A DNA stretch of 64,000 nt from Shewanella sp. OMA3-2 (GCF_021513195.1 NZ_CP090974.1:1810001-1874000), one strand, 5' to 3'. Shown: positions 27,040 to 37,172, counted from the stretch's first letter. Notes: generated by a model from the sequence alone, not told the origin. Numbers and translations: made by a program.

Positions 27040-29112
27040 TTATATCGCTTTGCCTTTGAGTAACTTTCGCATCCACATGCGATTAGGGCTTAACAGGGTT
27101 TGTGTTTCAAGGTTAATTGGCATGATTTCACCACACAGATTTGCTGCTAGACATTCGGCTACAAGTGGCGCTGAACTTAATCCCCGTGAACCAAATCCGC
27201 CCAGGACAAATAAGCCATCATGAATTGGGGCAGGGGTTGTTTGCCAGTGTTGTTGCCATAAACTGGGTTTATCTTTACTGGCTTGCTGAATTTGATAGCC
27301 TTGATTGAGTTTTTCCATATCAATTGCATATCCCATTACCGGAAAATGGTCGCGACTGACCATTCTTACACCGACACGGGCATCATTGCCGCTAACATTA
27401 ATGTCATTGGGCCAGCTTACATTAGCAAAGCTTTGACTCATTTTTTTACCATTTTCAACTTGTTCGATGGGGCAAAAGTCTAAATGCTGAGGACTTTTAA
27501 CATAACTGGCGCCGACACAGTGTTGTTGCTGAAAAACCAGGGTTAAGTATCCATTAGCACAAATTACCGTTTTTAGACTGGCTAATTCCCCCTTTGAAGG
27601 CACATGGCTAACCTGGCCTCTGAAGCCGCTAAGGGGGATTTCACGGGTTTGTTGAAAATGGGTTAAGTCTGCGCCGTTGGCAATGACTAACTGGGGGTGA
27701 AAGGCGATAGGTGAGCCTTGTTGACTATTCTTTTTTTGACTATTTTTTTGTTGATTAGGCTTTTGCTGGCTAGATTTTTGTTCAGTAGCGCATAAGGCCC
27801 AACCTTGTTCTGTCTGCTCAATTGATTCAATTTTGCAGTTCATTTTTATGGTAATACTGCCAATGGCCACAGCATGATCTAATGACGCTTGGGCAAGTTC
27901 ATAGGGGCAAATCCAGCCACCTAAGGGATAAAACAAACCCGTTTGCTTTATTTCTACCCTGGCAATATCGCTCGCCTGATCTGCGGATACCTTACGGGCT
28001 ATATCATCAGGCCACTCTTGCCCGTTGATTATTTTATTGAGTCTCGCTTTGCTGCGATCATCAAATCCTGTGTGCAGCACGCCACAAAAGTCATGGCTGA
28101 CTTCATACCCTTGACTGGTAAGCCGTTGCACCCTTTGTCGGCTATACAAAAAAGCTTGTTGATAAAACTGACTTAGTGCGTCATTTTCTGGGGTAAGTAA
28201 AGGGTAAATCGCGCCTTGTCGATTACCTGATGCACCTTGACCAATTGCGTCGTCCTGACAATAAAGCACGACACTTTTACCTCTTTCAGCTAACGATAAA
28301 GCAAGCGATGTGCTGGCGATACCACCACCAATAATGCCAATGGGTTGCTCAATTAATGCGGGTGTAAGTGGGCCTTGGTAGGCAAACGAGTTTTGTTGTT
28401 GGTGCCTTAAGGCATGACGCTCTTGGCAAGCAATAATATCAATAGTGCTAGTCGATGTTGTTTGTCCAGTTGCTTGTCTAGTCAGGTGTTTGGTTATCGA
28501 GTCTGTGGGTTGTTCGGTGAGTAACTGAAATCCTGCTTGGGCAACAGTTGTTTGTAGTGAGCTGAAGAGTGGATCCTTGTTGGCTATTGGTCTATCGTAA
28601 ATACTAATGGCGCTATTATCATGGCTAAGTCTGCCGAGTTGCCAAACATTGGTTGCCTGATAAAAGTGATCCCTTAATAATGGGGTCATCGTATCGGAAC
28701 ACGCATACCAATGATGAACTTTATGGTGAATATTGGCTAGGCTTGATAATTGCAGTTCACTGCGACTAAAGTGGCAGTCTAACGTAATATCATCTTGAAT
28801 ATTAATGCGTTGACACCCTTTAATCGGTGCAACGGCAATATCTGCAATAAAATCGTGTAATATTTGTTTGAAATGTAATATAAAAGCATTAAATTCAGCT
28901 TGTTGTTCTTTACTATGATAAGTAAATAAACTCACATGTAAGCGACAATGCTGCCAGGCTGGGCAAGTTTGTTTTAGTTGGGTAAACGCATCGATTAAAT
29001 CATTAATATGTGTCGGTTCCGCTAGGCCTAAATGCCCAACATGGATCAGCTTTGTTGCTGTATCAGGTTGTTTTATAACACGCTGGAGATAATGCTGATA
29101 ATGATTTACCAT
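27040..29112 (-). CDS. mnmC: MnmC-like tRNA cmnm5s2U oxidoreductase with decayed methyltransferase half
   Basis: A 690-residue protein with the two-part layout of MnmC. The C-terminal part (from about residue 255) is an intact FAD oxidoreductase: IGIIGGGIASTSLALSLAERG binds FAD, followed by GASGNRQGAIYPLLTP and the late GFGSRGLSSAPL. It converts cmnm5(s2)U34 to nm5(s2)U34 in tRNA. The N-terminal part aligns loosely with the methyltransferase domain but lacks its glycine-rich SAM motif (ESGFGTGLNF in E. coli; here HVGHLGLAEP) and the LDGFAPAKNPDMW segment. ATG 29112 is the listed start; TTG 29136 would add eight residues. Neither has a clear ribosome site. Confidence 0.85.
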   Translation of the reverse strand: MVNHYQHYLQRVIKQPDTATKLIHVGHLGLAEPTHINDLIDAFTQLKQTCPAWQHCRLHVSLFTYHSKEQQAEFNAFILHFKQILHDFIADIAVAPIKGCQRINIQDDITLDCHFSRSELQLSSLANIHHKVHHWYACSDTMTPLLRDHFYQATNVWQLGRLSHDNSAISIYDRPIANKDPLFSSLQTTVAQAGFQLLTEQPTDSITKHLTRQATGQTTSTSTIDIIACQERHALRHQQQNSFAYQGPLTPALIEQPIGIIGGGIASTSLALSLAERGKSVVLYCQDDAIGQGASGNRQGAIYPLLTPENDALSQFYQQAFLYSRQRVQRLTSQGYEVSHDFCGVLHTGFDDRSKARLNKIINGQEWPDDIARKVSADQASDIARVEIKQTGLFYPLGGWICPYELAQASLDHAVAIGSITIKMNCKIESIEQTEQGWALCATEQKSSQQKPNQQKNSQKKNSQQGSPIAFHPQLVIANGADLTHFQQTREIPLSGFRGQVSHVPSKGELASLKTVICANGYLTLVFQQQHCVGASYVKSPQHLDFCPIEQVENGKKMSQSFANVSWPNDINVSGNDARVGVRMVSRDHFPVMGYAIDMEKLNQGYQIQQASKDKPSLWQQHWQTTPAPIHDGLFVLGGFGSRGLSSAPLVAECLAANLCGEIMPINLETQTLLSPNRMWMRKLLKGKAI

Positions 29113-29267
29113 GAATAAATTGGTGCTTTTACTCAAAATAGTTTACTCAAACAGGAATAATTAACATTATTTTACCTGTGTTTATGGAAAGCTGACCACT
29201 TAAATGCCGTAAAACAGATATTATTGCCGCAATTAAGTGCCGACATCTACTAAATGGATATCAAATA

Positions 29268-30479
29268 ATGAAAAGAGTCGTGATCACCGGACTAGGTATA
29301 GTTTCAAGTATCGGTAACAATAAGCAAGAAGTGTTAGATTCACTTAAAGCGGGTCGTAGTGGCATTACCCATTCAGCGCAGTTTGAAGAAATGAAGCTAC
29401 GCAGCCACGTTTGGGGCGATATTAAAATGAACCCAGCGGATCACATTGATCGTAAAGCGTTACGTTTTATGGGCGATGCAGCTGCTTATGCTTATATCGC
29501 GATGCAAGAAGCGATTACCGATGCTAATCTGACCGAAGAGCAGTATTCACATGACCGTGTAGGGTTAGTTGTGGGTACCGGTGGTGCGTCTTCTTCAAAC
29601 CAAGTTCAAGCCGCTGACACTTTACGTGAAAAAGGCGTCAAACGTGTAGGACCTTATATAGTGCCACGCATTATGTCTAGTACCGCTAGCGCGTGCTTGG
29701 CAACACCGTTTAAAATAAGAGGCGTTAACTATTCAATTAGCTCTGCCTGTGCAACATCTTCACACTGTATTGGCCATGCTGTTGAGCTTATCCAAATGGG
29801 TAAGCAAGATATGGTATTTGCTGGTGGTTCTGAAGAAGTAGATTGGACATTGACCATGGGCTTTGATGCTATGGGCGCGTTATCGACTAAATATAATGAT
29901 AATCCAACCAAAGCATCGCGCACCTATGATGCTGACCGTGATGGTTTTGTTATTTCTGGCGGCGGCGGCATAGTTGTTGTTGAAGAGCTAGAGCATGCTT
30001 TGGCACGTGGTGCTAAAATTTATGCTGAAGTTATTGGTTATGGCGCATCCTCTGACGGTTACGACATGGTTGCACCATCAGGCGAGGGCGCTGTTCGTTG
30101 TATGAATCTAGCGTTAGCTGATGTTGATACCCCAATTGATTATGTTAATTCCCACGGTACTTCTACTCCAGTAGGTGACGTGCGCGAATTAGAAGCACTT
30201 CGTGCGGTATTTAAAGATAAAATGCCACCAGTTGCTTCAACTAAATCACTTACTGGCCATGCTTTAGGTGCAGCAGGTGTACATGAAGCTATTTACAGTA
30301 TGTTGATGATGGAAAATAACTTTATTGCACCAAGTATTAATATTGATAACCTTGACGAGCAAGCAAAAGACATTCCTATTGTACGCGAATTACGTGAAGC
30401 TAACTTAACCACAATCATGAGCAATAGCTTTGGTTTTGGTGGCACAAATGCCACATTGGTTATGCGTAAATATAAGTAA
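29268..30479 (+). CDS. fabB: 3-oxoacyl-ACP synthase I
   Basis: A 403-residue condensing enzyme (E. coli FabB 406). The start [18 protein letters not shown], the active-site cysteine in [14 protein letters not shown], and the two histidines in [11 protein letters not shown] and [11 protein letters not shown] form the Cys-His-His triad. It elongates acyl-ACP in fatty acid synthesis and is needed for unsaturated chains. Divergent from mnmC, as in E. coli. Confidence 0.96.
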   Translation: MKRVVITGLGIVSSIGNNKQEVLDSLKAGRSGITHSAQFEEMKLRSHVWGDIKMNPADHIDRKALRFMGDAAAYAYIAMQEAITDANLTEEQYSHDRVGLVVGTGGASSSNQVQAADTLREKGVKRVGPYIVPRIMSSTASACLATPFKIRGVNYSISSACATSSHCIGHAVELIQMGKQDMVFAGGSEEVDWTLTMGFDAMGALSTKYNDNPTKASRTYDADRDGFVISGGGGIVVVEELEHALARGAKIYAEVIGYGASSDGYDMVAPSGEGAVRCMNLALADVDTPIDYVNSHGTSTPVGDVRELEALRAVFKDKMPPVASTKSLTGHALGAAGVHEAIYSMLMMENNFIAPSINIDNLDEQAKDIPIVRELREANLTTIMSNSFGFGGTNATLVMRKYK

Positions 30480-30497
30480 GTTTTTAAATTACCCAAT

Positions 30498-30527
30498 AAA
30501 AAACCAGTCGCTAGACTGGTTTTTTTT
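30498..30527 (+). terminator. Terminator after fabB
   Basis: Stem AAAAAACCAGTC / GACTGGTTTTTTTT with a GCTA loop. Confidence 0.9.
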
Positions 30528-30583
30528 ATTGTTATAATTCAGGTCATAACTAATTTTATTGTTATAATTCAGGTCATAACTAA
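30524..30583. repeat. Exact 30-bp tandem duplication
   Basis: The 30-base unit starting TTTTATTGTTATAATTCAGG occurs twice head to tail (30524-30553 and 30554-30583) without mismatch. It overlaps the tail of the fabB terminator and looks like a recent local duplication. Confidence 0.95.
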
Positions 30584-30602
30584 CGCTATATAAATTCTTA
30601 AT

Positions 30603-31199
30603 CTATTGCATCATAGGACCAAAACCTAGGCTCCATAAAATAACACTCGAACCCATTAAGGCAACCAGTAATACTAAACCTGCTGTTACTACCGAGCTTG
30701 CGTAGATAAAGCCTTTTTCTTCAGGAATGTTCATTATAATGGGAACGCCAGCATAAAGCAGGTATACAGAGTAGGCTAAACCGAATAATCCTACGATCAT
30801 AATAAACCATAGAACCGGATATAAAGCAGCTAAACCGACCATAAATAAAGGGGTTGCGGTATAGGCGGCAAGTTCAACAGCTTGAGTATAAGTTGGATCA
30901 GCATCAAATGTTTTACCCATCCAGTAGGCTAGGTACGCTAAAGCCAGTACGCCTGCAATAAGACCAAAATACATACCTACAGACATTATCATTGCACTTT
31001 CACTGGTTAGAAATAAAGCTTCACCAGCGCCAGGATTCCAACCAATGTGTGCAGTTGCAAAATAAGCACATATTGCAGGGATGAGGGCGATAAGCAGTAC
31101 ATGACTTAGGCTGCTTTTTAATGCCTCATGGTTTTTTTCGATTGTTTCCCACTCTTTTTTTGGATGAGTGTAAAGTCCCATTAAGTGATTTAGCATCAT
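30603..31199 (-). CDS. Yip1-family inner membrane protein
   Basis: A 198-residue polytopic protein with about five hydrophobic helices. The N-terminal cytoplasmic segment HLMGLYTHPKKEWETIEKN is typical of bacterial Yip1-domain (DUF1282-like) proteins. Function is unknown. AAGGATA lies 7-8 bases before the ATG; a second ATG directly follows. It is transcribed away from miaE. Confidence 0.8.
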   Translation of the reverse strand: MMLNHLMGLYTHPKKEWETIEKNHEALKSSLSHVLLIALIPAICAYFATAHIGWNPGAGEALFLTSESAMIMSVGMYFGLIAGVLALAYLAYWMGKTFDADPTYTQAVELAAYTATPLFMVGLAALYPVLWFIMIVGLFGLAYSVYLLYAGVPIIMNIPEEKGFIYASSVVTAGLVLLVALMGSSVILWSLGFGPMMQ

Positions 31200-31532
31200 T
31201 ATTATTATCCTTGTTTAGCACATTACAACAAGCTCGCCAAACTACAGACGAACTGACTACAGCTCTTTACAATCGCCTTAATCAGTCCTGCATATACTTA
31301 GCACTACAAAACTGAGTAGTAACATTGCTAAGTAATAACCTCATTCCTAATTTGAAGTTTATCCATTTAAGGTGATTGAATGCGCTTGTTAATATTAAGT
31401 TAAAACTAACCGCGCTTAAGACTATTTATTGAACATAAATAGCATTTCGTCAAGCGGTATTATGTTTTTGTGTTCATAAAAAAAATATCTGAAGGTAAGA
31501 TAGTCAGATATTTTGATAGGATACTGGGCTCT
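31200..31532. promoter_or_regulatory. Divergent intergenic region with a hairpin before miaE
   Basis: No gene is seen. At 31482-31514 there is a perfect 11-bp inverted repeat, AAAATATCTGA and TCAGATATTTT, separated by 11 bases and ending 18 bases before the miaE start. It could be an operator or an RNA hairpin in the leader. Confidence 0.5.
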
Positions 31533-32297
31533 ATGCAGCAACTACTTGCACCAATTAATGATTTTTTAGGTTGTGAAACCCCGAACAGTTGGATTGAACA
31601 TGCTAAAAAACCGCAGCAATTAACAGATTTATTAATCGACCACTGCAATTGTGAGTTAAAAGCCGCGCAAACTGCAATGATGATGGTACGTAAATATGCA
31701 ATTGATAAAAGCAGCGCAAATATATTAAAAGTCTGGGCTAAGCCCTACGAAGACTTTGTGTATAACCAAGCCCGTGATGCCAATGCTTTTCTTAACCGTG
31801 ATGTGAAAAAGAATGATATTACCAGTGAATTAGTTGCTAACCATAGTTTGAGTATTAGCGCTGATTTATTATCAAAAATGATTAAGTTGATTAAAGAAGA
31901 GTTTCATCACTTTGAGCAAGTGCTGCAAATTATGACCGCTAGAGGTATTGATTACCGCAATATGCGCGCAGGTACCTATGCTAAACAGCTCATTAGCCAT
32001 GTACGCACCCATGAACCGGTGACTATTGTAGATAAATTGATAGTGGGCGCATTTATTGAAGCTCGCTCATGTGAGCGGTTTGCTAAAATTGCTCCTCATT
32101 TAGATGATGAACTTAGTAAGTTTTATATTTCATTGTTACGTTCAGAGGCGCGGCACTATCAAGATTATCTATCTCTTGCTCAAGATGTGGCGGATGAGGA
32201 TATAAGCGATCGTATCGCTTATTTTAGAGTGCAAGAAGCGGCATTAATTATGGCCGAAGATACAGAGTTTCGATTTCACAGTGGCGTGCCAAAATAG
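31533..32297 (+). CDS. miaE: tRNA-(ms2io6A)-hydroxylase
   Basis: A 254-residue diiron enzyme of the MiaE family. DHCNCELKAAQTAMMMVRKY is a near-exact family signature. Likely iron ligands lie in CNCELKAA, KEEFHHFEQV, EARSCERF and SEARHYQDY, giving the E-ExxH pairs of a ferritin-like fold. It hydroxylates ms2i6A37 in tRNA using oxygen. ATG 31533 aligns with other MiaE starts; an in-frame ATG at 31470 would read through the upstream hairpin and was rejected. Confidence 0.92.
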   Translation: MQQLLAPINDFLGCETPNSWIEHAKKPQQLTDLLIDHCNCELKAAQTAMMMVRKYAIDKSSANILKVWAKPYEDFVYNQARDANAFLNRDVKKNDITSELVANHSLSISADLLSKMIKLIKEEFHHFEQVLQIMTARGIDYRNMRAGTYAKQLISHVRTHEPVTIVDKLIVGAFIEARSCERFAKIAPHLDDELSKFYISLLRSEARHYQDYLSLAQDVADEDISDRIAYFRVQEAALIMAEDTEFRFHSGVPK

Positions 32298-32475
32298 CTG
32301 AGTGCTAGACATTGCGAAATTTAGTGATGCACCAATCATCGCCCTGTTAAGCGAGTAAATGATGTTGCACAGCTTTTACTATCAGGTCGTGCATCATTGC
32401 GCTTAGTATCTATTTGGGTTTTGGATGTTGGCTCTACAGGTTTTTGATTAAGTAAAGTGGGCCATGTATGATTAT

Positions 32476-33198
32476 TTACGGGTTATCAATAAACGGTAAT
32501 TGCACCAATTCACAACCTGATTGATCAACCATTAATACACTGCCCTGGGTATACCAATCACCAACCACTACGCGTTTTTTGCCTTGCGCTAGTAAGTGAA
32601 TATTAGGGCGGTGAGTGTGACCATGTATCATAAGATTACAGTCGGTTTCAGTCAGTAAACGTTGCACAGCGCTCGACTCAACATCCATGATTTCATAGTG
32701 TTTTTGTTGATTGCCCGATTGGCTTTTTTGCCTGATTTTAGCGGCAATATTTAGACGGGTCTGTTTGGGTAAGTGTGAATAAATCCAACGGACTATGGCT
32801 AGGCTGCGAAAGCGTCTAAAACGCTGGTAGCCTATATCTAAAGTGCATAAGCTATCGCCATGTAGAATAACCGTTGAGTGACCATAAAGATTAGTTTTAT
32901 ATACATCGGGTAATAACGTCATGCCTGCCTTGCGACAGAATGCCTTGCCGACCATAAAATCTCGATTACCTTGGGTAAAAAAAACTGGTATATGCTGAGA
33001 TACTCGATGAATCGCATTGGCAATATCGACAGTATATGCTTCGGCAATATCATCCCCCATCCACACTTCGAACAAGTCACCAATAATATAGAGTGCTTCT
33101 ACATTATCTAAGCCTTGTTTGAGAAACTGCAAGAATGCCTGGGTGATGTCAGGGCGATCTGCACTTAAATGCAAATCACCCACAAAAGCTGTACGCAT
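32476..33198 (-). CDS. lpxH: UDP-2,3-diacylglucosamine diphosphatase
   Basis: A 240-residue calcineurin-like phosphoesterase, the length of E. coli LpxH. Metal-binding motifs are visible in order: GDLHLSADRPD, IIGDLFEVWMGDD, TQGNRDFMVGK, LHGDSLCT and MIHGHTHRPNIH. It forms lipid X for lipid A. Its start overlaps the ppiB stop by one base; the ppiB-lpxH order matches E. coli. Confidence 0.96.
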   Translation of the reverse strand: MRTAFVGDLHLSADRPDITQAFLQFLKQGLDNVEALYIIGDLFEVWMGDDIAEAYTVDIANAIHRVSQHIPVFFTQGNRDFMVGKAFCRKAGMTLLPDVYKTNLYGHSTVILHGDSLCTLDIGYQRFRRFRSLAIVRWIYSHLPKQTRLNIAAKIRQKSQSGNQQKHYEIMDVESSAVQRLLTETDCNLMIHGHTHRPNIHLLAQGKKRVVVGDWYTQGSVLMVDQSGCELVQLPFIDNP

Positions 33199-33689
33199 TA
33201 CTTAACAGATACGCTTTGGATAACAATCGCTTCTAATGGTACATCTTGATGCATACCACGGTTACCTGTTGCTACCACTTTCATTTTTTCAATGATGTCT
33301 AAACCTTCAACAACTTCACCAAACACACAGTAACCCCAGCCTTGAGAAGTCTCTGACTTAAAATCAAGGAATGTATTGTCATTCACATTGATAAAGAATT
33401 GCGCAGTTGCTGAGTGAGGATCAGAAGTACGCGCCATGGCTACCGTACCTTTGCGGTTTGATAAACCATTGTTTGCTTCGTTTTTAATTGAAGCATTAAC
33501 ACGTTTTTGATCCATTTCTTCTGTAAAGCCACCGCCCTGGATCATAAACCCATCAATTACACGGTGAAAAACAGTGCCTTCGTAAAAGCCTTCTTCCACA
33601 TATTTCATGAAGTTAGCCGCTGTGATAGGGGCTTTTTCAGCATCAAGTTGTAAACTAATGTCGCCAAGGTTTGTGTGTAAAGTAATCAT
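33198..33689 (-). CDS. ppiB: Cytoplasmic cyclophilin PpiB
   Basis: A 163-residue cyclophilin without a signal peptide. The active-site block [15 protein letters not shown] and the [17 protein letters not shown] segment are clear. It is a peptidyl-prolyl isomerase. Divergent from cysS and followed by lpxH with a one-base overlap, the same arrangement as in E. coli. Confidence 0.96.
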   Translation of the reverse strand: MITLHTNLGDISLQLDAEKAPITAANFMKYVEEGFYEGTVFHRVIDGFMIQGGGFTEEMDQKRVNASIKNEANNGLSNRKGTVAMARTSDPHSATAQFFINVNDNTFLDFKSETSQGWGYCVFGEVVEGLDIIEKMKVVATGNRGMHQDVPLEAIVIQSVSVK

Positions 33690-33777
33690 GAAGTCTCACT
33701 TAGATAAAATAATTTGCGCCGATTCTAACTTATCTTGATTGCTGCTTAAAGCATTGTGTTCAAAAGCGTGTCCATCA

Positions 33778-33786
33778 TGCTAGAAT
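33778..33786 (+). promoter_or_regulatory. Candidate extended -10 promoter for cysS
   Basis: TGCTAGAAT lies about 45 bases before the cysS start. No good -35 was found at standard spacing. Confidence 0.4.
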
Positions 33787-33831
33787 CGTTAGGAATTATT
33801 TTTCGATTAATATGCTTAAAAGAGAACTTCG

Positions 33832-35211
33832 ATGTTAAAGATTTACAACAGTATGAGCCGTGATAAACAAGAATTTAAGCCAATAACCCCAGGTAAAATT
33901 GGGATGTATGTTTGTGGCATCACTATCTATGACTTATGCCATATCGGTCATGGCCGTACCTTTGTATCTTTTGACATGATAGTGCGTTATTTACGTTACA
34001 TCGGCTATGAGGTTAACTTTCAACGTAATATTACCGACGTTGACGATAAAATTATTCAGCGTGCCAATGAAAATAACGAATCTTGCGATACGTTAACCGA
34101 GCGTTTGACCGCTGAAATGCATAAAGATTTTGATGCGCTGAATATGGTACGTCCAGATTTTGAGCCTAAAGCAACATTGCACATGCCTGAAATTATTGAA
34201 ATGGTGCAGCGTTTATTAGACCGTGGCCATGCTTATGTCGCCCCTAATGGCGATGTATTATTTAGTGTTGCCTCATATAAAGATTATGGCCGTTTGTCTG
34301 GGCAAAACCTAGACCAACTACAAGCTGGTGCTCGCGTAGAAGTGGATCAAGGCAAACAAAACCCAATGGATTTTGTGCTATGGAAAATGTCGAAACCGGG
34401 TGAACCAACGTGGGATTCACCTTGGGGATCAGGCCGTCCTGGTTGGCATATTGAATGTTCTGCCATGAACAGCAAACATTTAGGGACGCATTTTGATATT
34501 CATGGCGGTGGCTCTGACTTACAATTCCCGCACCATGAAAATGAAATAGCCCAGTCCTGCTGTGCCCATGACACGCCTTATGTGAACTACTGGATGCATT
34601 CAGGCATGGTAATGATTGACCGTGAGAAAATGTCTAAGTCATTAGGCAACTTTTTTACTATCCGCGATGTACTTGAGCATTATGATCCAGAAACCGTGCG
34701 TTATTTCTTATTGTCTGGCCATTATCGTAGTCAGTTAAATTATTCTGAAGATAATTTAAAACAAGCCCGTGCCGCATTAGAGCGCTTATACACAGCGCTT
34801 AAAGATCTAGATTTAACCGTTGAGGCTGCGCCCGCAACTGAATATATCGCTAAATTTAAATCCGCTATGGATGATGATTTTAATACGCCAGAAGCTTATT
34901 CAGTACTCTTTGATATGGTACGTGAAATCAATCGTCTTAAGTTGACAGATATGGCAGCAGCTTCTGCATTAGGCGTTAGCCTACAACAGCTAACATCAGT
35001 ACTTGGCATTGTTAGCCAAACACCCGATGCGTTTTTCAAAGGTGAGGGGACTGATGATGAAGTGGCTGAAATTGAAGCTTTGATTGTTGAACGTAATCGT
35101 GCTCGTACTGAAAAAGATTGGCCTGCTGCGGATGTCGCTCGCGATCGCTTAAACGAGCTTGGCGTCGTGTTAGAAGATGGCCCAAGTGGCACAACATGGC
35201 GTAAAAAGTAA
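33832..35211 (+). CDS. cysS: Cysteinyl-tRNA synthetase
   Basis: A 459-residue class I synthetase (E. coli 461). The HIGH motif is [11 protein letters not shown], the KMSKS loop is [12 protein letters not shown], and zinc-binding residues are in [17 protein letters not shown] and FPHHENE. It charges tRNA-Cys. Divergent from ppiB. Confidence 0.97.
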   Translation: MLKIYNSMSRDKQEFKPITPGKIGMYVCGITIYDLCHIGHGRTFVSFDMIVRYLRYIGYEVNFQRNITDVDDKIIQRANENNESCDTLTERLTAEMHKDFDALNMVRPDFEPKATLHMPEIIEMVQRLLDRGHAYVAPNGDVLFSVASYKDYGRLSGQNLDQLQAGARVEVDQGKQNPMDFVLWKMSKPGEPTWDSPWGSGRPGWHIECSAMNSKHLGTHFDIHGGGSDLQFPHHENEIAQSCCAHDTPYVNYWMHSGMVMIDREKMSKSLGNFFTIRDVLEHYDPETVRYFLLSGHYRSQLNYSEDNLKQARAALERLYTALKDLDLTVEAAPATEYIAKFKSAMDDDFNTPEAYSVLFDMVREINRLKLTDMAAASALGVSLQQLTSVLGIVSQTPDAFFKGEGTDDEVAEIEALIVERNRARTEKDWPAADVARDRLNELGVVLEDGPSGTTWRKK

Positions 35212-35241
35212 ACCTATAGGTTTATTACAGTTCATTTTACT

Positions 35242-35267
35242 AAGCCTACATTGTTGTAGGCTTTTTT
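35242..35267 (+). terminator. Terminator after cysS
   Basis: Stem AAGCCTACA / TGTAGGCTT with a four-base loop and T-run. Confidence 0.88.
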
Positions 35268-35341
35268 ATATCTGAGTTTCGATGAAACTCATTTAAAACA
35301 ATAATAATTAGCCGAGTAAAGTGAGTTTAAATCATGGTTAC

Positions 35342-35370
35342 AAAAATGCCTGCAACTTAGCAGGCATTTC
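35342..35370 (-). terminator. Terminator after folD
   Basis: On the minus strand, stem AATGCCTGC / GCAGGCATT followed by a T-run, just beyond the folD stop. Confidence 0.85.
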
Positions 35371-35395
35371 TGTGGATAAGCGCTTTGTAAATCAC

Positions 35396-36250
35396 TTAGC
35401 TATGGTATTGCTCACAAGCATAGAGGGTGTTTTCAAGTAAACTGGCAATGGTCATAGGGCCAACACCGCCAGGAACAGGGGTAATAAAGGCTGCATTTTG
35501 TGCAGCAACCTCATATTGTACATCACCGACTAAACTGCCATTGTCTAAACGGTTAATGCCAACATCAATTACAATAGCGCCTGGTTTAATCCATTCTCCT
35601 GGAATAAATCCTGGCTTACCCACAGCAACAACCACAAGATCGGCTTGACGCACTTTTTGTTCGAGATTTTTAGTAAATCTATGGCATGTCGTCGTAGTGC
35701 AACCCGCTAGTAATAACTCTAATGTCATCGGTCTACCGACAATGTTAGATGCACCAACAACGGTGGCGTCTAAACCATAGGTATCAATACCGGTTGATTT
35801 TATCAGCGTCATAATGCCCATTGGAGTACAAGAGCGTAATACCGGATTACGTTGTGCTAAACGGCCTACATTGTAAGGGTGAAAACCATCAACATCTTTA
35901 TCTGGGCGAATGTGCTCAATGACTTTAGAGTCGTCAATATGCGCTGGTAAAGGTAATTGTACTAAAATACCATCAATAGCAGGATCTGTATTACATTTGT
36001 CGATTAATGCCAGTAAGTCTGCTTCTGAGGTTGATACATCAAGATCAAAGGATTGTGACTCAAAACCTACTTCTTCGCAGGCTTTACGCTTGCTGCCGAC
36101 ATAAACTTGTGATGCTGCATCACTGCCGACTAGAATTACTGCCAGCCCTGGTACACGAAGTCCAGCATCTTTACGAGCGGTGACCTTTTGTTTAAGAGTG
36201 GTGCGTATAGATTGTGCAATGGCTTTACCGTCAATAAGTTGAGCAGTCAT
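35396..36250 (-). CDS. folD: Methylenetetrahydrofolate dehydrogenase / cyclohydrolase
   Basis: A 284-residue bifunctional folate enzyme (E. coli 288). Markers are [14 protein letters not shown] with the catalytic lysine, [23 protein letters not shown] for NADP binding, and [12 protein letters not shown]. It interconverts C1 states of tetrahydrofolate. The start at 36250 fits E. coli FolD and follows AAAGGA; an in-frame ATG at 36334 adds an unlikely 28-residue extension. Confidence 0.95.
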   Translation of the reverse strand: MTAQLIDGKAIAQSIRTTLKQKVTARKDAGLRVPGLAVILVGSDAASQVYVGSKRKACEEVGFESQSFDLDVSTSEADLLALIDKCNTDPAIDGILVQLPLPAHIDDSKVIEHIRPDKDVDGFHPYNVGRLAQRNPVLRSCTPMGIMTLIKSTGIDTYGLDATVVGASNIVGRPMTLELLLAGCTTTTCHRFTKNLEQKVRQADLVVVAVGKPGFIPGEWIKPGAIVIDVGINRLDNGSLVGDVQYEVAAQNAAFITPVPGGVGPMTIASLLENTLYACEQYHS

Positions 36251-36436
36251 GGCTGTAGAGTTTCCTTTGAGAGACACAGGTATAGATTGGTATTGATCGG
36301 ACGCTATTCTAACAGGCGTATGAAAGAGTGTCATTTGCTAGACTAGGAAAATACAGTGAATAAACTATTCGCACTATGATGCTAATCATTTTTTGCTGTT
36401 TAAAGCATCATATAGATTATTCTGTTAAAAAAATCG

Positions 36437-36465
36437 TTGACGCTAGCAAAGTGACTCGTTAATAT
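36437..36465 (+). promoter_or_regulatory. Promoter of the tRNA operon
   Basis: TTGACG (36437-36442) and TAATAT (36460-36465) are separated by 17 bases, followed by a GC-rich discriminator (GCGCTCC), as expected for a stringently controlled stable-RNA promoter. Confidence 0.75.
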
Positions 36466-36518
36466 GCGCTCCGTTCTTGAGACTATATAGCACCTTATAT
36501 GTTCTTAGGTGCAATTTT

Positions 36519-36595
36519 CGGTGATTAGCGCAGCCTGGTAGCGCATCTCGTTTGGGACGAGAGGGTCAGAGGTTCGAATCCTCTATCACCGACCA
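36519..36595 (+). tRNA. tRNA-Pro (anticodon TGG)
   Basis: A 77-base cloverleaf with acceptor stem CGGTGAT / ATCACCG, anticodon loop TTTGGGA, T-loop GGTTCGAATCC and encoded ACCA end. Confidence 0.97.
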
Positions 36596-36689
36596 AATTT
36601 AAATTATTTGTTTATGTTTATACTAAACAGATGATGTGACAAGTGATAGACTTGTCAAGCCTGACAGGAAACAGTGAAAGCTGTACCAT

Positions 36690-36766
36690 GCGCCCGTAGC
36701 TCAGTTGGATAGAGCACCCGCCTTCTAAGCGGGTGGTCGCAGGTTCGAATCCTGCCGGGTGTACCA
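36690..36766 (+). tRNA. tRNA-Arg (anticodon TCT)
   Basis: A 77-base cloverleaf with anticodon loop CTTCTAA between CCCGC and GCGGG, T-loop GGTTCGAATCC, and encoded ACCA end. Confidence 0.97.
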
Positions 36767-36773
36767 TTTCAGT

Positions 36774-36850
36774 GGTGATTGTAGCTCAGTTGGTAGAGTC
36801 CCGGATTGTGATTCCGGTTGTCGTGGGTTCGAACCCCATCAGTCACCCCA
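36774..36850 (+). tRNA. tRNA-His (anticodon GTG)
   Basis: A 77-base cloverleaf with the extra G at -1 pairing with C73, anticodon loop TTGTGAT, T-loop GGTTCGAACCC, and encoded CCA. Confidence 0.97.
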
Positions 36851-36926
36851 TTATTCTCAGGTTAATCTTAGTAAGATAAGTGTTAACCTGCTGAAGTAAT
36901 CGAACATAATTCGTTCGATTGTATTA

Positions 36927-36952
36927 AAAGCGACCTTAGGTCGCTTTTTTTA
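36927..36952 (+). terminator. Terminator of the tRNA operon
   Basis: Stem AAAAGCGACC / GGTCGCTTTTTT with a three-base loop. Confidence 0.9.
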
Positions 36953-36976
36953 TGCCTTAAAAGCCACTATTGACAC

Positions 36977-37005
36977 TCGACTAAGCAAAAAACGCTAGCT
37001 ATAAT
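36977..37005 (+). promoter_or_regulatory. Candidate sigma-70 promoter for tig
   Basis: A perfect -10 TATAAT (37000-37005) lies 17 bases after TCGACT (4 of 6 matches to the -35). A better TTGACA at 36970 is spaced too far. The start codon is 168 bases downstream. Confidence 0.5.
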
Positions 37006-37172
37006 GTCGCGTCTTGATAAATATCTACTATGAACCACTAGTGCCAGCGTTTTCAGCATTTATAAATAGCTGTGCTGGGTCTACTAGTCAAATCCACGGT
37101 CAAGAAACGAATACTTAGTAGTTGAAATTTCGACTGCTACAAAGGACGTTAGACATATTTCGAGGTAAAACA

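Noticed and set aside
29160..29267. FadR or FabR operator before fabB
   Set aside because: AGCTGACCACTT resembles half of a FadR site only; no symmetrical match to either consensus was found.
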